DNA from: Takakia lepidozioides
Taxonomy: Eukaryota > Streptophyta > Takakiopsida > Takakiales > Takakiaceae
Direction of reading: 5' to 3'
NCBI GenBank assembly: GCA_030704615.1
Contig: CM060732.1
Span: forward strand, 71,405,053 to 71,469,052
DNA: 64,000 nt
How positions within the stretch are numbered: position 1 is the stretch's first letter; every line of letters starts with the position of its first letter. A program made the position numbers and the translations under genes. This document shows positions 36,001 to 48,257 of this stretch, piece after piece. Below the pieces are notes generated by a model. The model was not told the origin of the DNA, did no database searches, and was given only the letters and a program-made list of their open reading frames with translations.

Positions 36001-39000
36001 CACTGAGGCTGTGTCGGTTGAGGCTGAAGAATACGATGAAGCCTCGTCAAAAGAGTCGAGTGAGTCGCTGCCTGATGGCATAGCAGATGATTGGCTTGAG
36101 TTGGTAGAGGAGGCTGGAGCGGGGACTGCTGCCACCTCCTGGGTCGTACCGCAAGTAATCGGTACACGCTGTTGAGGAAAAAGAGCAAATCAAAACATGG
36201 AAGAGGCATATGGCAACAGATGTGCCGGGCAGGGATTTTACCGCAAGTCTCTCTCTTGGCGCTGAGTCTTCTGTGGCCAAAATCATACCTTCTTATCAAC
36301 CATGATCTAGACGAAACCTCTTTAGAACCATAGGCAGCAGTCAGAAACCAAATCCAAGTGCAAAAGACGGAATAGGTGTTCTCTCAGTTGATTGGGTGCT
36401 TTTTATGATGCTAGCTTCATGTTGTGCTCTTCTCTGCATCTTACACAGCCGATTGCTTGCTGAGTGCAAGAGCTTCAAGTTGTAGAAAATGTTGTCAGAT
36501 CCATTGAACAGGCCTTGGCCAGCATGGCCTCACAAGATGCCGCAATATTGTCAGCCATCCAGCCCATTGGGAGGCCTAATCAAAATCTGAGTGCCTTCAA
36601 CTGACTTGATAATTCTGAAGTTTCACCATAACTAATGCCTCAGGACAAATGAAAGGAGGTCGAAACAGGCTACACGAAACTTACCTCCAAATAGAACACT
36701 AGCATCAGTGTTAAGGAAAATGAGCCCAGGCCTCCTGAGTACACATCATTTAGCCCTCGGTGGTGTAAATATGACTTCAGTAGGAGTACCTGTCAAATCA
36801 CGTCCAATTCTTGGTTAGGCGTATGGAACATACAAATTGCAGGGGAGGAGAGGTGACCCAGACAGGTGGGGGGAGAGTGAGAAAATGGAAAAAGGTTTAC
36901 CAGGGGTGCCAAGGCGGGCAGTTGGCGGAGTTTCTCAATGACATACTCTCTTGCTGCTACACCATTATGTGATCTGGTAGCTGCTTCAAACTTGGCTTTC
37001 AACTGCTTGTTGCCACCAGAATCAGTTCCCTGTGAGGCCCGGACGCCTCCCGAACTGCCCATCTTTTTTCCTCCAATTGTGATATCAATTGCGACTGAAG
37101 GGGGTGGGGAAGAACATGGCCTCTCTTCACCTACGGTGGAGGGCCTACAGCGAAGCTTGATAACAGGCATTGACGCTGTTTCAATGGTAAAGATGCTTTC
37201 ACACCAATTGTACTCCTTGAGAGCTGCTCCCAATACCCGAATTAGAGGAGCTAAAGCTCGAGCTCCAGATGATTGAGCTGTTTCTTGGGTGTCCGGTGGT
37301 GGTGGTGAATCCACAACTACAACATCAACATCACTGTGTGGCAGGCACAGACCAGTTGCAAACGAACCAAAGACCTGCCCATCCAAAAACAACACCTCTG
37401 AGATTACTAGGGATTCCTGATTGCTAGGTTAGTAGGATACACATACCTTCCAAAGGAAAGAGACTCCAAATGGCTCTATTGCAAAATCCCTGGATGATTT
37501 TGCAGTCAATACATAGTGGAGCAAGATCCTGTCCTCAAGCAAACAGAGGAGTACAGTGGTGGATTAAGCTTCTGGCCTGTGGGAGTATTGATGAAAAACA
37601 GAGCTTATTACACGAGTTTGAACAAACCAAGTGTGCAAGACAATTCATTTTGAAGGTTAGAAACCGGCCCACCTCAACATCGGCCATTGGCCACAAACAC
37701 TTCACACCGTCTCGCACACACTCCACTGCAGCTTCTGCACAAGTCCTTGCGCCTGCTGATGGCCTTGCTGTGTGCACATATTCCAATATCTCTGAATGTA
37801 GTGCTACCACATTGCTCAGTAAATGAGATGGCGGTAGAGGAAATGAACTGTTCCCAGAAATGGGGGACATGATGGGCTGCATCATCAGCATTGGTGAAGG
37901 TATACCCCAGCCCACTTGTGCAATGGGGTTTTGCATTCCTAAGTCGCCATCTGGAGTGCCTCGGTTAATTGGACGATACACCAGGCCAGGAGACACACCT
38001 TCAAGTGAACCTGCTCCTGAACGGAGGCGTATGTGTGAACGGTCACGGTAATGAGGGGTGGGCAGGGCAGGTGACAAAATTGGGTGGTGATGAGTTTGCT
38101 GTACCAAAGTTGGGGAAGGGGTTGGGATTTGAAGAGGCATCAAACCCTGCCCAAGCTGTCGCTGTTTTTGTGAATGCAAAACTGGACCAGTTTGTTCAGA
38201 AGGATGCAACTGCTGCTTGGGGAAATGAGGCCTCTCATCTGGATGTTTCTCGTGCTTTATGTGGTCATATTGCTGACCCCTGTGTGTCGCATGCCCAGAT
38301 CGGTTGGGTTGAAATGGGGGCACATGTTGTACTTTTGAAGACAGGAACATGATGGAAGGTGAGGGTGGCCCAGAGAACTGCTCCACTGGCCATTGATTCA
38401 GCTGTCCCTCAGACACTGGAGACTGAATGTATGGTAACTTTTCCACGACCATTGGTAAGGGAATCTGCAGCTGTGGCGACATAGGCTTGACCACACCCTC
38501 CATATTCTCCCTGAGAAGATCAGGCCGAGGAGACGTCTGGCAAGCAGGAAAAACACCATTCATTGAGGTACTACTACTTACTGCAGGGTCAGCATCATGC
38601 AGGCGGCCAAGCACTGCAGCATCACTCCTTTGCCAAGCAGCATCCCTCTTAACAGCCTCTGTTGTCTGGCTTGTGGCCACTTCTGCATCCATATCTTCAT
38701 GCCTTGCCTTATGCCAGATATGACCAACGTCTCCATTCTGACCTTCAGTGAGTCCATGGCTGGGTCCTTCCTTTGGAACCCTCTTCAAAAAACCATCCAA
38801 ATCACCAAAAGTAACATTCCTGGCCAATTGGGGGCTCTCAACTGCTCTTCTGACAGGTCTATTTCCAGCTAACCTGGCCGCCAAAGTGGACTTGCTGCTG
38901 CTCCACGCTCTCCCCCTATCTCCTCTCTTTAGTTCTCCTTCCCGAAAATTTACATTTTCATCTTTAAGCTCTTGGCTCCCATCCTCAGCTAGGTTGGCAG

Positions 39001-41319
39001 ATAACCTCAGCCCTTCTACAACCTGGAGACTTTCTTTCCTCCTCCCAGACTCCGAATTTCGTTGTTCAGAACCTACCCTAATCTGTCCTTGACGATCTGC
39101 CTTTGCAGGAAGTACATGATTAGCACCACTGACACTTGCAGCAGGGCTTGAAGACGCCCTATTGCTCCCTCCACTCCCACTGGTGCTGGCATTGTTCCCA
39201 CCATCAATCACCACAGTAGGATTCTGGCTGTTCCCGTTGCTCGTCTCTGCACTTGCCCCAGACATTCCAGCTTTCAAAGCTGCACTGTAGGACACAAACC
39301 CTGGACGGACTGACACTCCTGAACCCAATGGAGGATCTCCTTCCTTGCTACTTCTCACTCCATTCAGCACAATAGCTGAATCTTCAGTGTTACCCCTGAA
39401 ATCCTCCCCACTCCCGTTCTCAAGGCATCCATTTGCAAAGCCCTTCAAGATTAACCCATCATGGTCTTCCTCCTCTTGGCTAGATGCTAAACCTCCCTCG
39501 TTTGACTCAGCATTTAACAACCCATTTTCTAGATGTCCCTTCCTTGTATGCTCCTCATCCTGCGAGGCCCAACTAGAAGGAGCTGTGCCACCACTTGAAG
39601 AAACACTCCACGAATCCGAATCGGACCGCCATCTCTGGGCCATATCTGCCCTATTTTCCCTCCCGCGTCCAATGGCATCCCCATTCACCAAGGTGTTGTA
39701 ACTCGACAAGGGAAGGCCTCCATTGCTGCTGGAGCTATTCATCTGGGACCCTGACCGCCTCCGCATTGCCAGTGAGTTCGGAGAAGTAGATCTCTTGGAA
39801 GGAGGGGGACGAGAAACGCGAGTCACTTTAGTCTTACTTTTTACTCTTTCCCATTCCCCTTCTGAGTCATCCTGCACTTCATCCACTTGCTGATTGCTGG
39901 AAGCTCCAAATAGCTTCAACAGGCTCTCTGCCTGCAAAACCCCCAATCAATTCTAACACAGAGCAGCTATGATAAAACACAGGGAGACAGACAGGAGGTG
40001 TGAGAGGTGTAGAGACCCCAAGATACATTCATTGCAATGTGCATAATCCATGAACAATAGCCTCCACAAACACCTCTTGATGTCATCTCTCCTGCAGGAA
40101 AGTCATTGGTTTTCTAGGCTGAGTGCTTACCTCAGTCTCCGAGAGCTCTAGTCGGAATTTTGGCCCATCATAGTGATAGAGTAATGGGCGGAACTTCTCT
40201 TGCTCAAGTGGTGGCCTCTCTTCCCTCCAACGCACTCTCACCTGCACAGGGAGGATTAGTTGGAAAAGAAATCAAATTGTGTAACTGTAAATCATAGCCA
40301 CTGCTGGATTGCAAATGAGACTTAGATCTTGTGGAATTAGTTTGTGTGAAGTCCATTCTTCATTGAATGTCTTTACAATCCTCTAGGTGCATTCGAGGTT
40401 TATAGGCTTCACCTAATAATCTGATATCACGGACCCCCGAACCAGTTGAGTGCTATCATCGGAACATATTTTCACATGAGGCATGATAGTAAGTTCTGAC
40501 GACGAGACACAGCTTGGTTATGTCTACCTGTGCAGGAAATCGGGACGCTTGCTTCCCATTTTTGCATGTTTCTTTACTCTCCCATGCATCTGGCTCAAGA
40601 TTTAACCCACCATCACTTGATGCCTGCCAAATAGCAATGTAAACACAAACTGAAATTGTTGTTCATTACTCAACGACAGCCCTTTGACAGATTGCAATCT
40701 TTTTGTCAATGTGAGTCCATGGTCCCAGCCATAGTTCCCTCTTCCCCAAAACCAAGGGGAGACAATTGGCACGAGAAATACAGCCCTAAAGCCCTCTAGG
40801 GCCCTCTCTCGAGTCTTTAGAGCTTTCTTGATTGTTTCCTAGAAAATATCAACTAATACAAACCTTTGGACAGTGGCCTCCTTTGACACCCAAAAAATCC
40901 TTAAGAACAAAGGTAATATGCACCTTCTAACAGGATAAATTCATCACTGCAGCAGGAAACTAAAATAGACTGTCTCTGAAACACATATTGCCCATGATGG
41001 AGGTTCTTGCTGCAGGCAAGCAGCCCAAACATAAAGACCGTAGCGTTGACCAACGCCCAGTTTAGGCTGAACAAGAGGGAACTGACACTAACTTTCTAAG
41101 GGGCTAACTCCCATAGTGGGACTTGCCATAATATTATAAAAATTGTTCCGGCTTTCCAAATTTCCTCTAGAAAGCCCTTCACACAAGCATCATTCTGCAG
41201 TTTGAGACAGACATAAAGACGTAAAGAGATAGAGATAGAGAGAGAGATGTACTCATAAGACTTTGTTTGCCATAGCCTTGTGGCCATAGACCCCGCGCAG
41301 AGTTTGGGTGGAACAAAAG

Positions 41320-41365
<46 letters not shown>

Positions 41366-43465
41366 CCTCAAAAACCCCGTGCAAGCAATGGGTGGTATAA
41401 TTGTAAAGGAAGAGTGGGAGTCCTGGTCGTATGGCCCTCACAGAATCTTGATACCTTTGAGGCAACCCTGTATACATGGTGGATTGAAGATAGTAAGCAT
41501 TAAACCCAATATATAGAAAAACCAATAGTACCACATTGTGGAGTAGATTGTTCAATGCCAGGCAAGTAAAATCTAACTTTGACGTACATCACTTCCACAT
41601 CCTTATGGCTATAGACCTAAGGTTTAAGGGGGGGGGGGCAACAGACTAAATCAGAATTGAAACCCAAAGGATTGACTGATTTTCAGATTGGCTATGCTAT
41701 ACCCTTGAGGGAATAGCCCCCAACGCTAAACTTTCTTGGACCTAGATGTGGGGTTTCAGCTCACCAGACCTATTGAGACTCAACCTGACCTTACCATAAT
41801 GCTCTTGCACAGCTGATGACCGTGCAGTCACGTGGAAATTGAGTCTCATTTGCTTCCTGAGCTGGAACCTCAAACTAGACAGTATGATGTTCATTCCAGA
41901 CTTCCACCATAGTCCCCTAGCAGGCAGTAGCAACAAGGGGGAGGAGGAGGAGGAGGAGACAGGGAACAGATGGATGACAGCAAGAGAGGAGGAAGAGGAA
42001 CAAGAACAAGAACATTCTTACAACCAACCGAACTAGCACACATTACAAAAAAGCCAGTAGCCTTTAGAAACAACAGAGTGCCTTTAAAAACATCACCAAA
42101 ACTGATTTACCTCAAGATACTTCCCTCTTAATCCCACGTCTGAAACCAGGATGCCTTACAACCAGCGCCCTTTGCAGCATTTGATTACTAGGACAACTGC
42201 TGAGAAAGCTACAGCAACCAATGGAGAAAACCCTGGAAACTCTCTGTGTCAACTCACAAGCTTTAGAGCTCATATATTCTGGAGAGAGACAACCACCTTG
42301 ACCTGAAAATTGGCATGATAATAACTTGCCGGTGTGTCAGTAGAGAGTACAAACCCCGACATAAGGGACCAGTGCTTTTGAGCCAGGCCCAACTATTATG
42401 TTGCCAACTGGACTATCCGCTGGAAGTTGCTGAGAAATCAAAGGGCTATTCTGGTGCTCCCCATCACAATTTCCCGAGTTGATTGTGTGAACAGCAAGAA
42501 TCTGAAAAGCCCTTTAACTGACAATGTGTGCTTAAGCCCGAATTGTATATTTCTCCACAGAAGACAGGGTATTTGGTGACCAACCAGATGCTATCTGCCT
42601 TTGGTAGTTCATAAGTAAGCAGGATGTGAACCCTGAAGAAACAAAAGAGAACTCTGGAACATCCTGACGACCAAACTATTAGAGCTTGAAAGAAAAGTAT
42701 GAAAAAGGGCACTGAAAAGGGGAAATTATTGTAAGGGAACTAGACCACAACCGAGACAACAGGGAGACATATTCAGCGTTAGCGGCAAGACCAACTCTAG
42801 AAACGGAGAATTTCTATGACGAGCGAATATTGCTTAGTCTTGACAAAAACAAAGAAGAAACCTAAAACCACAAGAACAAATAGAATATTCATGTTCATTG
42901 CGCCTAGTCTTCAGGAAATGTATGTACTCCAAGAGCAACATGCAAAGTTGCGGGCACCTGATTATATGATACTAGACAGTAATTCTTTAGGAATTAACAT
43001 GCCGAATACCAATGTAGATTCAAAACTTGAAGGACTCGATGAAATACATAGAAGACATGATAACCATGATAACCGTTTCCAGAAGTGCTACCATAGTCAA
43101 ACCTTTGATCCGTATCCGAACATCCCCGCATTAGCGAGTCGCCCCTCCCTGCCCACCTAAAACCCCCGTGGTCCTGACACCGCGATTACATGAGCGATGA
43201 AATTGCAAGTCCTTCGCAAAGTAGCTCAATGTGGCAGGAAAGGTAACAAGAAAATAAACCTCGCAAAACTGCCTGAAGACCAATCCACTAGGGCAAGACA
43301 ATTACCAAAGAGATGGCGGTCGAAGTCCTCATTCATGGTATCATTATTGCACACAAAGATGAAGCCACCGAGGGGCTCATTCAAACAAGGTCCTGCTTCA
43401 AAGCTGCTGCCTTTCTTCTCCTTCGAGTTCACCTCCAAATGAGGGTTTCGCTTCGTGGCCACCAT
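33011..43465 (-). CDS. DCD domain-TRF4/Cid1-type nucleotidyltransferase fusion, 11 exons
   Basis: Exons (5' to 3', minus): 43465-43306, 41467-41367, 40623-40528, 40241-40131, 39931-37673, 37374-36901, 36789-36685, 36168-35952, 35452-35247, 33452-33321, 33172-33011. All introns are GT-AG and the phases agree. The sum is 4023 nt, or 1340 residues plus TAG. Residues about 34-156 form a DCD domain; 157-870 are a Ser/Gly/Pro-rich, probably disordered linker; about 870-1067 are the nucleotidyltransferase; 1068-1340 are the PAP-associated part. The start is the first ATG after an in-frame stop (at about 43574). Family knowledge: such enzymes add short A or U tails to RNA for decay or processing, and DCD proteins are linked to stress and cell death. 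The combined role is unknown. Exon 9 has an alternative acceptor 18 bp upstream in the same phase. Confidence 0.85.
33703..34060 (-). mobile_element. 5'-truncated LINE fragment in a gene 1 intron
   Basis: Reverse complement of about 53.85-54.16 kb of the full-length LINE, ending in the same GTAGCC...GAGAC-TCATGAGTAC terminus at 33703. It lies in the intron between exons 9 and 10 in the same sense as the gene. The 5' limit is diffuse. Confidence 0.75.
34164..34395 (-). mobile_element. 5'-truncated LINE fragment (second copy in the same intron)
   Basis: About 230 bp matching the LINE 3' end, including the TTCTAGAGGATATCTGGA-type segment and the terminal GTCTTATGAGTAC read on the minus strand. 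Diverged from its neighbour at 33.7 kb, so a separate insertion or an old duplication. Confidence 0.75.
34784..34870 (-). mobile_element. 5'-truncated LINE fragment (third copy in the same intron)
   Basis: Only the last 85 bp or so of the LINE, with GGCCACAAGGCTACGGCAAA and the GTCTTATGAGTAC end on the minus strand. Confidence 0.75.
41040..41212 (-). mobile_element. LINE 3' fragment in gene 1 intron 2
   Basis: Matches the LINE between its CTGGAAA-CC-GATTAAT segment and the reverse complement of GCCCAGTTTAGGCTG; the very 3' end is missing or altered. A separate LINE terminus follows at 41247. Confidence 0.65.
41247..41320 (-). mobile_element. LINE 3' terminus in gene 1 intron 2
   Basis: About 70 bp with CACAAGGCTATGGCAAACAA and the terminal CTTATGAGTAC on the minus strand, directly next to the GA/CT microsatellite at 41322. 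Confidence 0.7.
41322..41361. repeat. (GA)n microsatellite beside the exon 2 splice donor
   Basis: Twenty GA units on the top strand, so the transcript of gene 1 carries (CU)n starting about five nucleotides after the exon 2 donor (GTGTTTC then CTCTCT). Such tracts bind polypyrimidine-tract proteins in other systems; an effect on splicing here is a guess. Confidence 0.9.
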
Positions 43466-43877
43466 CTTCACTCCACATATACATACATCCGCTGCTGCTA
43501 TCCTTGCTCTCTTCTTCCCCTCCTTCCCATCCAACAATTTCTCTGCTCCGATTCCTCCGATTCCCAAAATTCTTCACAACTAACTTGTTGAGAACAGAAG
43601 GCAGACGACTTCACACTACCCCGCAACAAACAACGGCGAAGAAACACCTCACCTCAGCACACAGCACAGCACAAGACAAGACAAGTAGGAGATGTAAGGA
43701 CAGGATGGAGAACCGGATGGAGGCGCTGAAGCGAAGGCGAGGCTGCACAGGACGATGCGGGATATCAAGTCCCGTATGCCCTAAATACCTTACCTCCAAA
43801 CCCCGGCCCCCTGTTTCACCAGGTTCCACCTTGGCAGGCAAAGTGCGCCCCTGCCCCACCCACCCTCCGATCTCCGA

Positions 43878-43880
<3 letters not shown>

Positions 43881-43917
<37 letters not shown>
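43881..43917. repeat. (CT)n microsatellite upstream of gene 1
   Basis: About 18 CT units on the top strand, hence (GA)n in the direction of gene 1, some 420 bp upstream of its ATG, where a promoter or 5' UTR would lie. GA-rich leaders are common in plants. No TATA box or start site can be fixed. Confidence 0.85.
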
Positions 43918-43919
<2 letters not shown>

Positions 43920-44019
43920 CATCCAAATATTCTTATATTCTTTTTGCGACAGGCTGCTTCCGCCTCACTGACCTTCCGGCCTGGCCCTCAGGCTGCCCCG
44001 ACAGCCCAACAGTCTACTT

Positions 44020-44720
44020 GAAAAAAAAGAAAAAAGAAAAAAGAAAAAGAAAAAAAGAAAAAAACAGCCTACATGTTTATAATTTATTTTTGGGTGAGAA
44101 AAAAGCCAAAACAAACAGCCAAAAACAAAGAAAAAGAAAAAAGCCAACACAAATTCCAAATTACCAACAATATTTTACTTTATTTGTTTCTTTTTTTGGG
44201 CTAAAAAATGGTTTGTTTTTTAATTTATTTTTTGAGGAAAAGGGGAGGAAGCCCTTTGTCTTAGCTTTATTCGGATTATTGAAGGGAAAATGGATTAAAA
44301 GGACCTGGAAAAACATCCAAAAAACCGCAACAACTTACCAAAAATCAGATTTCATTTTTTTTTGGGATGGAAAATGTATTAAAAGGAAATAAAAAGCATT
44401 AGAAGGAAAATTAAACCAAAGAAAACAGGCCAAACTTACTAAAAATCATAGTTACTTTCCGTTCTGTTTTTGGGGCTGGAAAATGCATTGAAAAAACTTG
44501 GAAAAATAACAAAAACAAAATCATACGTTTTTTCTCTTATCTCTGTTTTCTGTTTTGGGAATCAGGGGTGCCAGGAAAATGCATTTAAAGGACCTGGAGA
44601 AAATATCCAAGAAAAGAGAAAAGCCAACACAATCTACAACTTAACCAAAAATCATACTAAACTTAGTAGGGTGCTGGAAAAAGGAAAAAGGAAAAGAAAA
44701 AGAAAATGAGAGAAAAAAAG
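44020..44720. other. A-rich low-complexity region
   Basis: Long runs of A, AAAAAG and AAAACC words on the top strand give open but meaningless Lys/Asn-rich frames. No gene is supported. Confidence 0.7.
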
Positions 44721-47700
44721 TAGGAGACTGGCTGACCTCCAATTCAGAGAAAGGTTATCCAAGGTCCTTTTTCCCTTCCCATTTTGTTCAAAGAAAAGTT
44801 GGGTTTTTCTTTTTACAACGCATCCCAAAAAGGGCCGGCCACTGCAGAGCTTTATTTCTTCCATATAGTAGAGCTAAAAGTAAAAACCATCCGGAAAGTC
44901 ATGAAAGCTATGTGACACAGAAGGATGGTCAAGTCAAGCATGTGATCCAGACAAGAAAAAGTCCCTGTCTGGCTTCCACTGCCGGAAACGGAAAGTGTCT
45001 CGAAATTTTTCTCCCTTTTGGGGGTAGTGTGTTGGATATATATATATATATAGGTATCGCCGACCGAAGTTAACCTAAACAAGAGCCTCATCCCCCTTTG
45101 TATGTTCAACGAAGGCTACATGCGTCCGTAAACTTACCATTTGCAGCCGGAGCAATCCGCCTCAGTTGTCTTGCCGATGGATGAGGGCGTGTTTCTCAAA
45201 GGCTTGTGGGGCCTCAGGTGGGCGTCCTTCAACATGCTCTTTTCTCCTTCATATAATATAGTCCATATAATATAGTGGGGCTCGTTGAAAACGAGCCCCT
45301 TTCCGTGGATGGATGTTTAGTAGATAAGGGACCTGCAACTTGCAATCTCATTGGAGGGTTTCATGCGAAGTTCCATGATAGGAGACTCCAATCCATCCAT
45401 CTAGTCATATGGGATTCGCCATAGGGCCCACCCACCAAAAGGAGCAATAGCTTTAATGTGAATTGGCTCTTAGTTGCGCCGGTCTCGACCAGAGAAGAGT
45501 CTTCTCTCTCTGGATTTTCTCAGCCTCCGTAGCTCAATCTCAGGCTTGTTCCATGGGACCGGAATGAGTGAGTTGCGCAGATGGGGACAGTTAGGAACCA
45601 TCCTCTTTTGTCAAGCATGATGGCAAAGAAGAAATACTAAAGATGAATGGTATGACATTGAGAATAGTTTTTTTTTTTTGGTGGTGGATGGTTGACAAGT
45701 TGGTAACGGGCGATGGTGGACACAGATATGCACTATTAATTTGTATGATATTCGTTACCACAACTTGCAACTTCCATTAATGGAGGGTCCTAGAATATAT
45801 ATTCCTCCTCATGTGACTTGCCATGAGCCTCTATGAAATGTATCTCATGGCAACTAATGCAATTTGTCCAATTGCGTATATCGGATGGAGCATATGCCTA
45901 TCATCTCATACATACATGAAAAAAACATAGATGAATTTACACACCAGTAGGGTGGGGTAGTTAATGGAACAGTATTGCTAAGTATACAAGTCCAGTCAGA
46001 TTGATTCCATGACGACTGATGAGGATATGATGATTCCTAGGGCTGTCCAACGTAGAGCATGGTATCATCAGTATTCCCTGAAAGACTTCAGATTCCACCC
46101 AGAGTTGCAATGTGACAAAAACAACCTGGCATCACTAGAAAGCTTCCGATAGTGGAAGTTTGAAGATGGTTCTTACCAAACGACTATTTTATATCTAAGC
46201 AAATCAGATTGGCAAATTGGCTTAGGGATGCGAAACAGACATTCTCAAGAAACAAGCCTCAACTCTTCGTCAACACGCAGAATGATACTGTGATGCCTCA
46301 TCCAAAAGGGATACAAAATCTTGGACGTAGGGTTTGACCTCATTTGGACTGCCACATTAGTCGAGTGGACAATCCCCCATTCATCATCAAGGTGTTAGTG
46401 GAGAAATCCATCAATAATGGTTACGTACATGGCTGTACAAAGATCACAGCTTTGCTTAGGAGAGCAAATGTTCCACAGGAGTAAACTGTGTGAGGTGGCT
46501 GGAATGGATCCACTCCTACTTTGACAATAGCTTGAGACTTCATGGATATGCTTTGAATCATTAGCAACACTCCTTAAAAGGAACACAAAAATGATTCTAT
46601 ATGCAAATTCAACTCAGTTCCCTATTGTATGTCATGTTATGATCTCACAGATCTCTCCTAGAGTAGATAGCTGCGATATATCTATCCAAGACACTCAAGA
46701 TCTTGTTCATAGAAAACTCCAAGCAAGTTTCATGGCCTCTGCCAAGAATTCTAACCCGAATTTCACGAAGCAATGGAGGGGTGGGAATCAGTCATGGGTG
46801 GATACGAAGGTGAGGCAATCAGGCTGCAACTGTGATGCTCTCCCTTCCTGTTTCAACACCCGGTGTAGTTCGATCTTCTGCAATTTTCCATTCACCCATC
46901 GCCTCTTTATTGCCAACTAGGTTAAGCCAAAATGGAGCCAAAAAAACTGCAATCAAGAACTAGTAAAACACTGCAGCACAGCTTTCAAAGCTATGGAGGT
47001 AATCAAAGCAAAGGAAAAAATCAAATTTCACTAGCTAATCCCTGGTCTATGTATGCCGTCCTCACAGCCTGTTTAGAGATCAGTGGTATCAAATTCCCAC
47101 TTCTTTCCAATTGGTAGCTGAAATAACTAACTCCAGATTCTTGGCACAATGATGCTGGGACTTTGTGCAGGAACTGGCAAGGAGTGCTGAATTTCTTCCT
47201 GGCTGCTCTGATCAAGTCAACCCTGTTGGTGGATGATCAACGCACATGGCCCCGTTAAAGCTCATGCAGTATGCTTATGAGCATAGTGGATATGGTGAAG
47301 TATTTGGCGAAGCATATGTGGTAGAAGCTGATGTCATCTATGTGGATCTGCTTTCCTTTGCATTGGGGAGAGAGTGGCATATCAATCAAATTAAAGATCT
47401 AACACTTCTGGACGTGGTGGGGGTAGAAGTCTGGGGGTACCTCAGTAAAAGAAGCCTGGAAAATATGGGACGCCGGGTGAAGCCTTGGGATGATCGTTCC
47501 CTCCTGCAAATGTTGTCCAGAGTGAGGAGCAGAATGGATGGTTGATGGTCCAGTTGAAAGTCTCAATTCTGGTATAAGCTACACAAGGTGTTTGCAGTTT
47601 ACTAGTAGTGAGAGAATGTAACCTTATACATCCAATACGATAGCTTACATATGGTACAGTCTCGAACTGGTAAGTACCAATACCCCTTTTAGGTTACCCA

Positions 47701-48257
47701 GAAGCTCTTTGACTTGACCCCACCCTATTTTAACCCCGCCACCCACCCTCACTTTGCGTCTAGTGCAAATACAAACTAGAAGGCTTACAGACGATGGAGA
47801 TTCAGATGCAGCAAGCAACGTGGAAAACTAGTGGAAGACCTGTGCTCCACTGGTAAAAGCAAATGACTGAACTTCCTTTGTTTCAGTGGGTTTGAGAGTG
47901 TGGCAGCGGCCAACATAACAAAGGATTTATTCAAGCCTCCAGGAATAGGCAACACTTTCCCTTCTCTGTTTCAATGCATGTTCATTCTGTAGCCTGCAGG
48001 GATGTTTTAATATGGAAGAACATACTGCTGATCCATCAGGTCACAATCCTTACCTACAATTCCACATTGAATTCTAAAGATCCAATTGACACATCAGCTG
48101 TGCTTCACTAGGAATTGCGGCCAGAGACCCCATTGGGAAAGAGAAAGTGGTGGGGAGGTAGGGGGTAAAAGAATCAGACTAGAGGGGAGGCTAGTTGAGG
48201 TGCAAAGGGCTCACTCAGTGATGTTATTAGATTGAGACAGAAAAAGAGAGTGTGTAC
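44721..48257. other. No confident gene; may hold 3' exons of gene 2
   Basis: A perfect 10-bp stem with a 3-nt loop (GGGGCTCGTT/AACGAGCCCC, 45277-45299) and short TA runs are seen. A 99-codon plus-strand frame at 47246-47545 (MAPLKLMQYAYEHSGYGEVF onwards) looks protein-like but matches nothing I know. Gene 2 should continue into this stretch because its last identified exon ends in phase 0 without a stop. Confidence 0.35.

Larger units (their letters stand above)
33011..37374 (-). other. Catalytic and PAP-associated domains, exons 6-11 of gene 1
   Basis: Exon 5 ends in the lead helix (ALHSEILEYVHTARPS) and WPMADVE; exon 6 opens VFGSFATGLCLPHSDVDVVV, giving the GS signature (residues 912-913) and catalytic Asp 924 and 926. 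The third Asp (about 1006) lies in VAIDITI. Exon 7 carries LLLKSYLHHRGLNDVYSGGL, exon 9 NLGMLLIGFLQIFGTEIDF, and exon 10 ISRPVALWIDDPLRPGANIG, the last being the PAP-associated motif (DP-xP-NN-G in relatives). All catalytic residues are present. Exon 8 (residues 1103-1174) is a Ser/Thr-rich insert between YSGGL and NLG, where relatives have only a short loop. Confidence 0.88.
40131..43465 (-). other. DCD domain, exons 1-4 of gene 1
   Basis: Exon 1 ends GGFIFVCNNDTMNEDFDRHL and FG; exon 2 continues LPQRY, AIRPGLPLFLYNY and CLHGVFE; exon 3 gives DAWES and ASRFPAQ; exon 4 gives VRVRWREERPPLEQEKFRPL and FRLELSETEAESLL. This is the full DCD pattern in order: a G-IF-C---T---C/D--LFGLP start, the F-F-Y-Y strand, HG-FEA, FPAQVRV, the PL-E--F block and the final F-LEL helix. 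The third Cys-position residue of the first motif is Asp (MNEDF), a mild departure. The domain stays in frame over three introns, which argues for selection. Confidence 0.88.

Noticed and set aside
44020-44720. Lys-rich open frames
   Set aside because: They come from A-rich low-complexity DNA and have no conserved pattern.
45277-45299. Hairpin as a bacterial-type terminator or riboswitch
   Set aside because: A 10-bp stem with a 3-nt loop in non-coding eukaryotic DNA, with no gene end beside it; kept only as a note.
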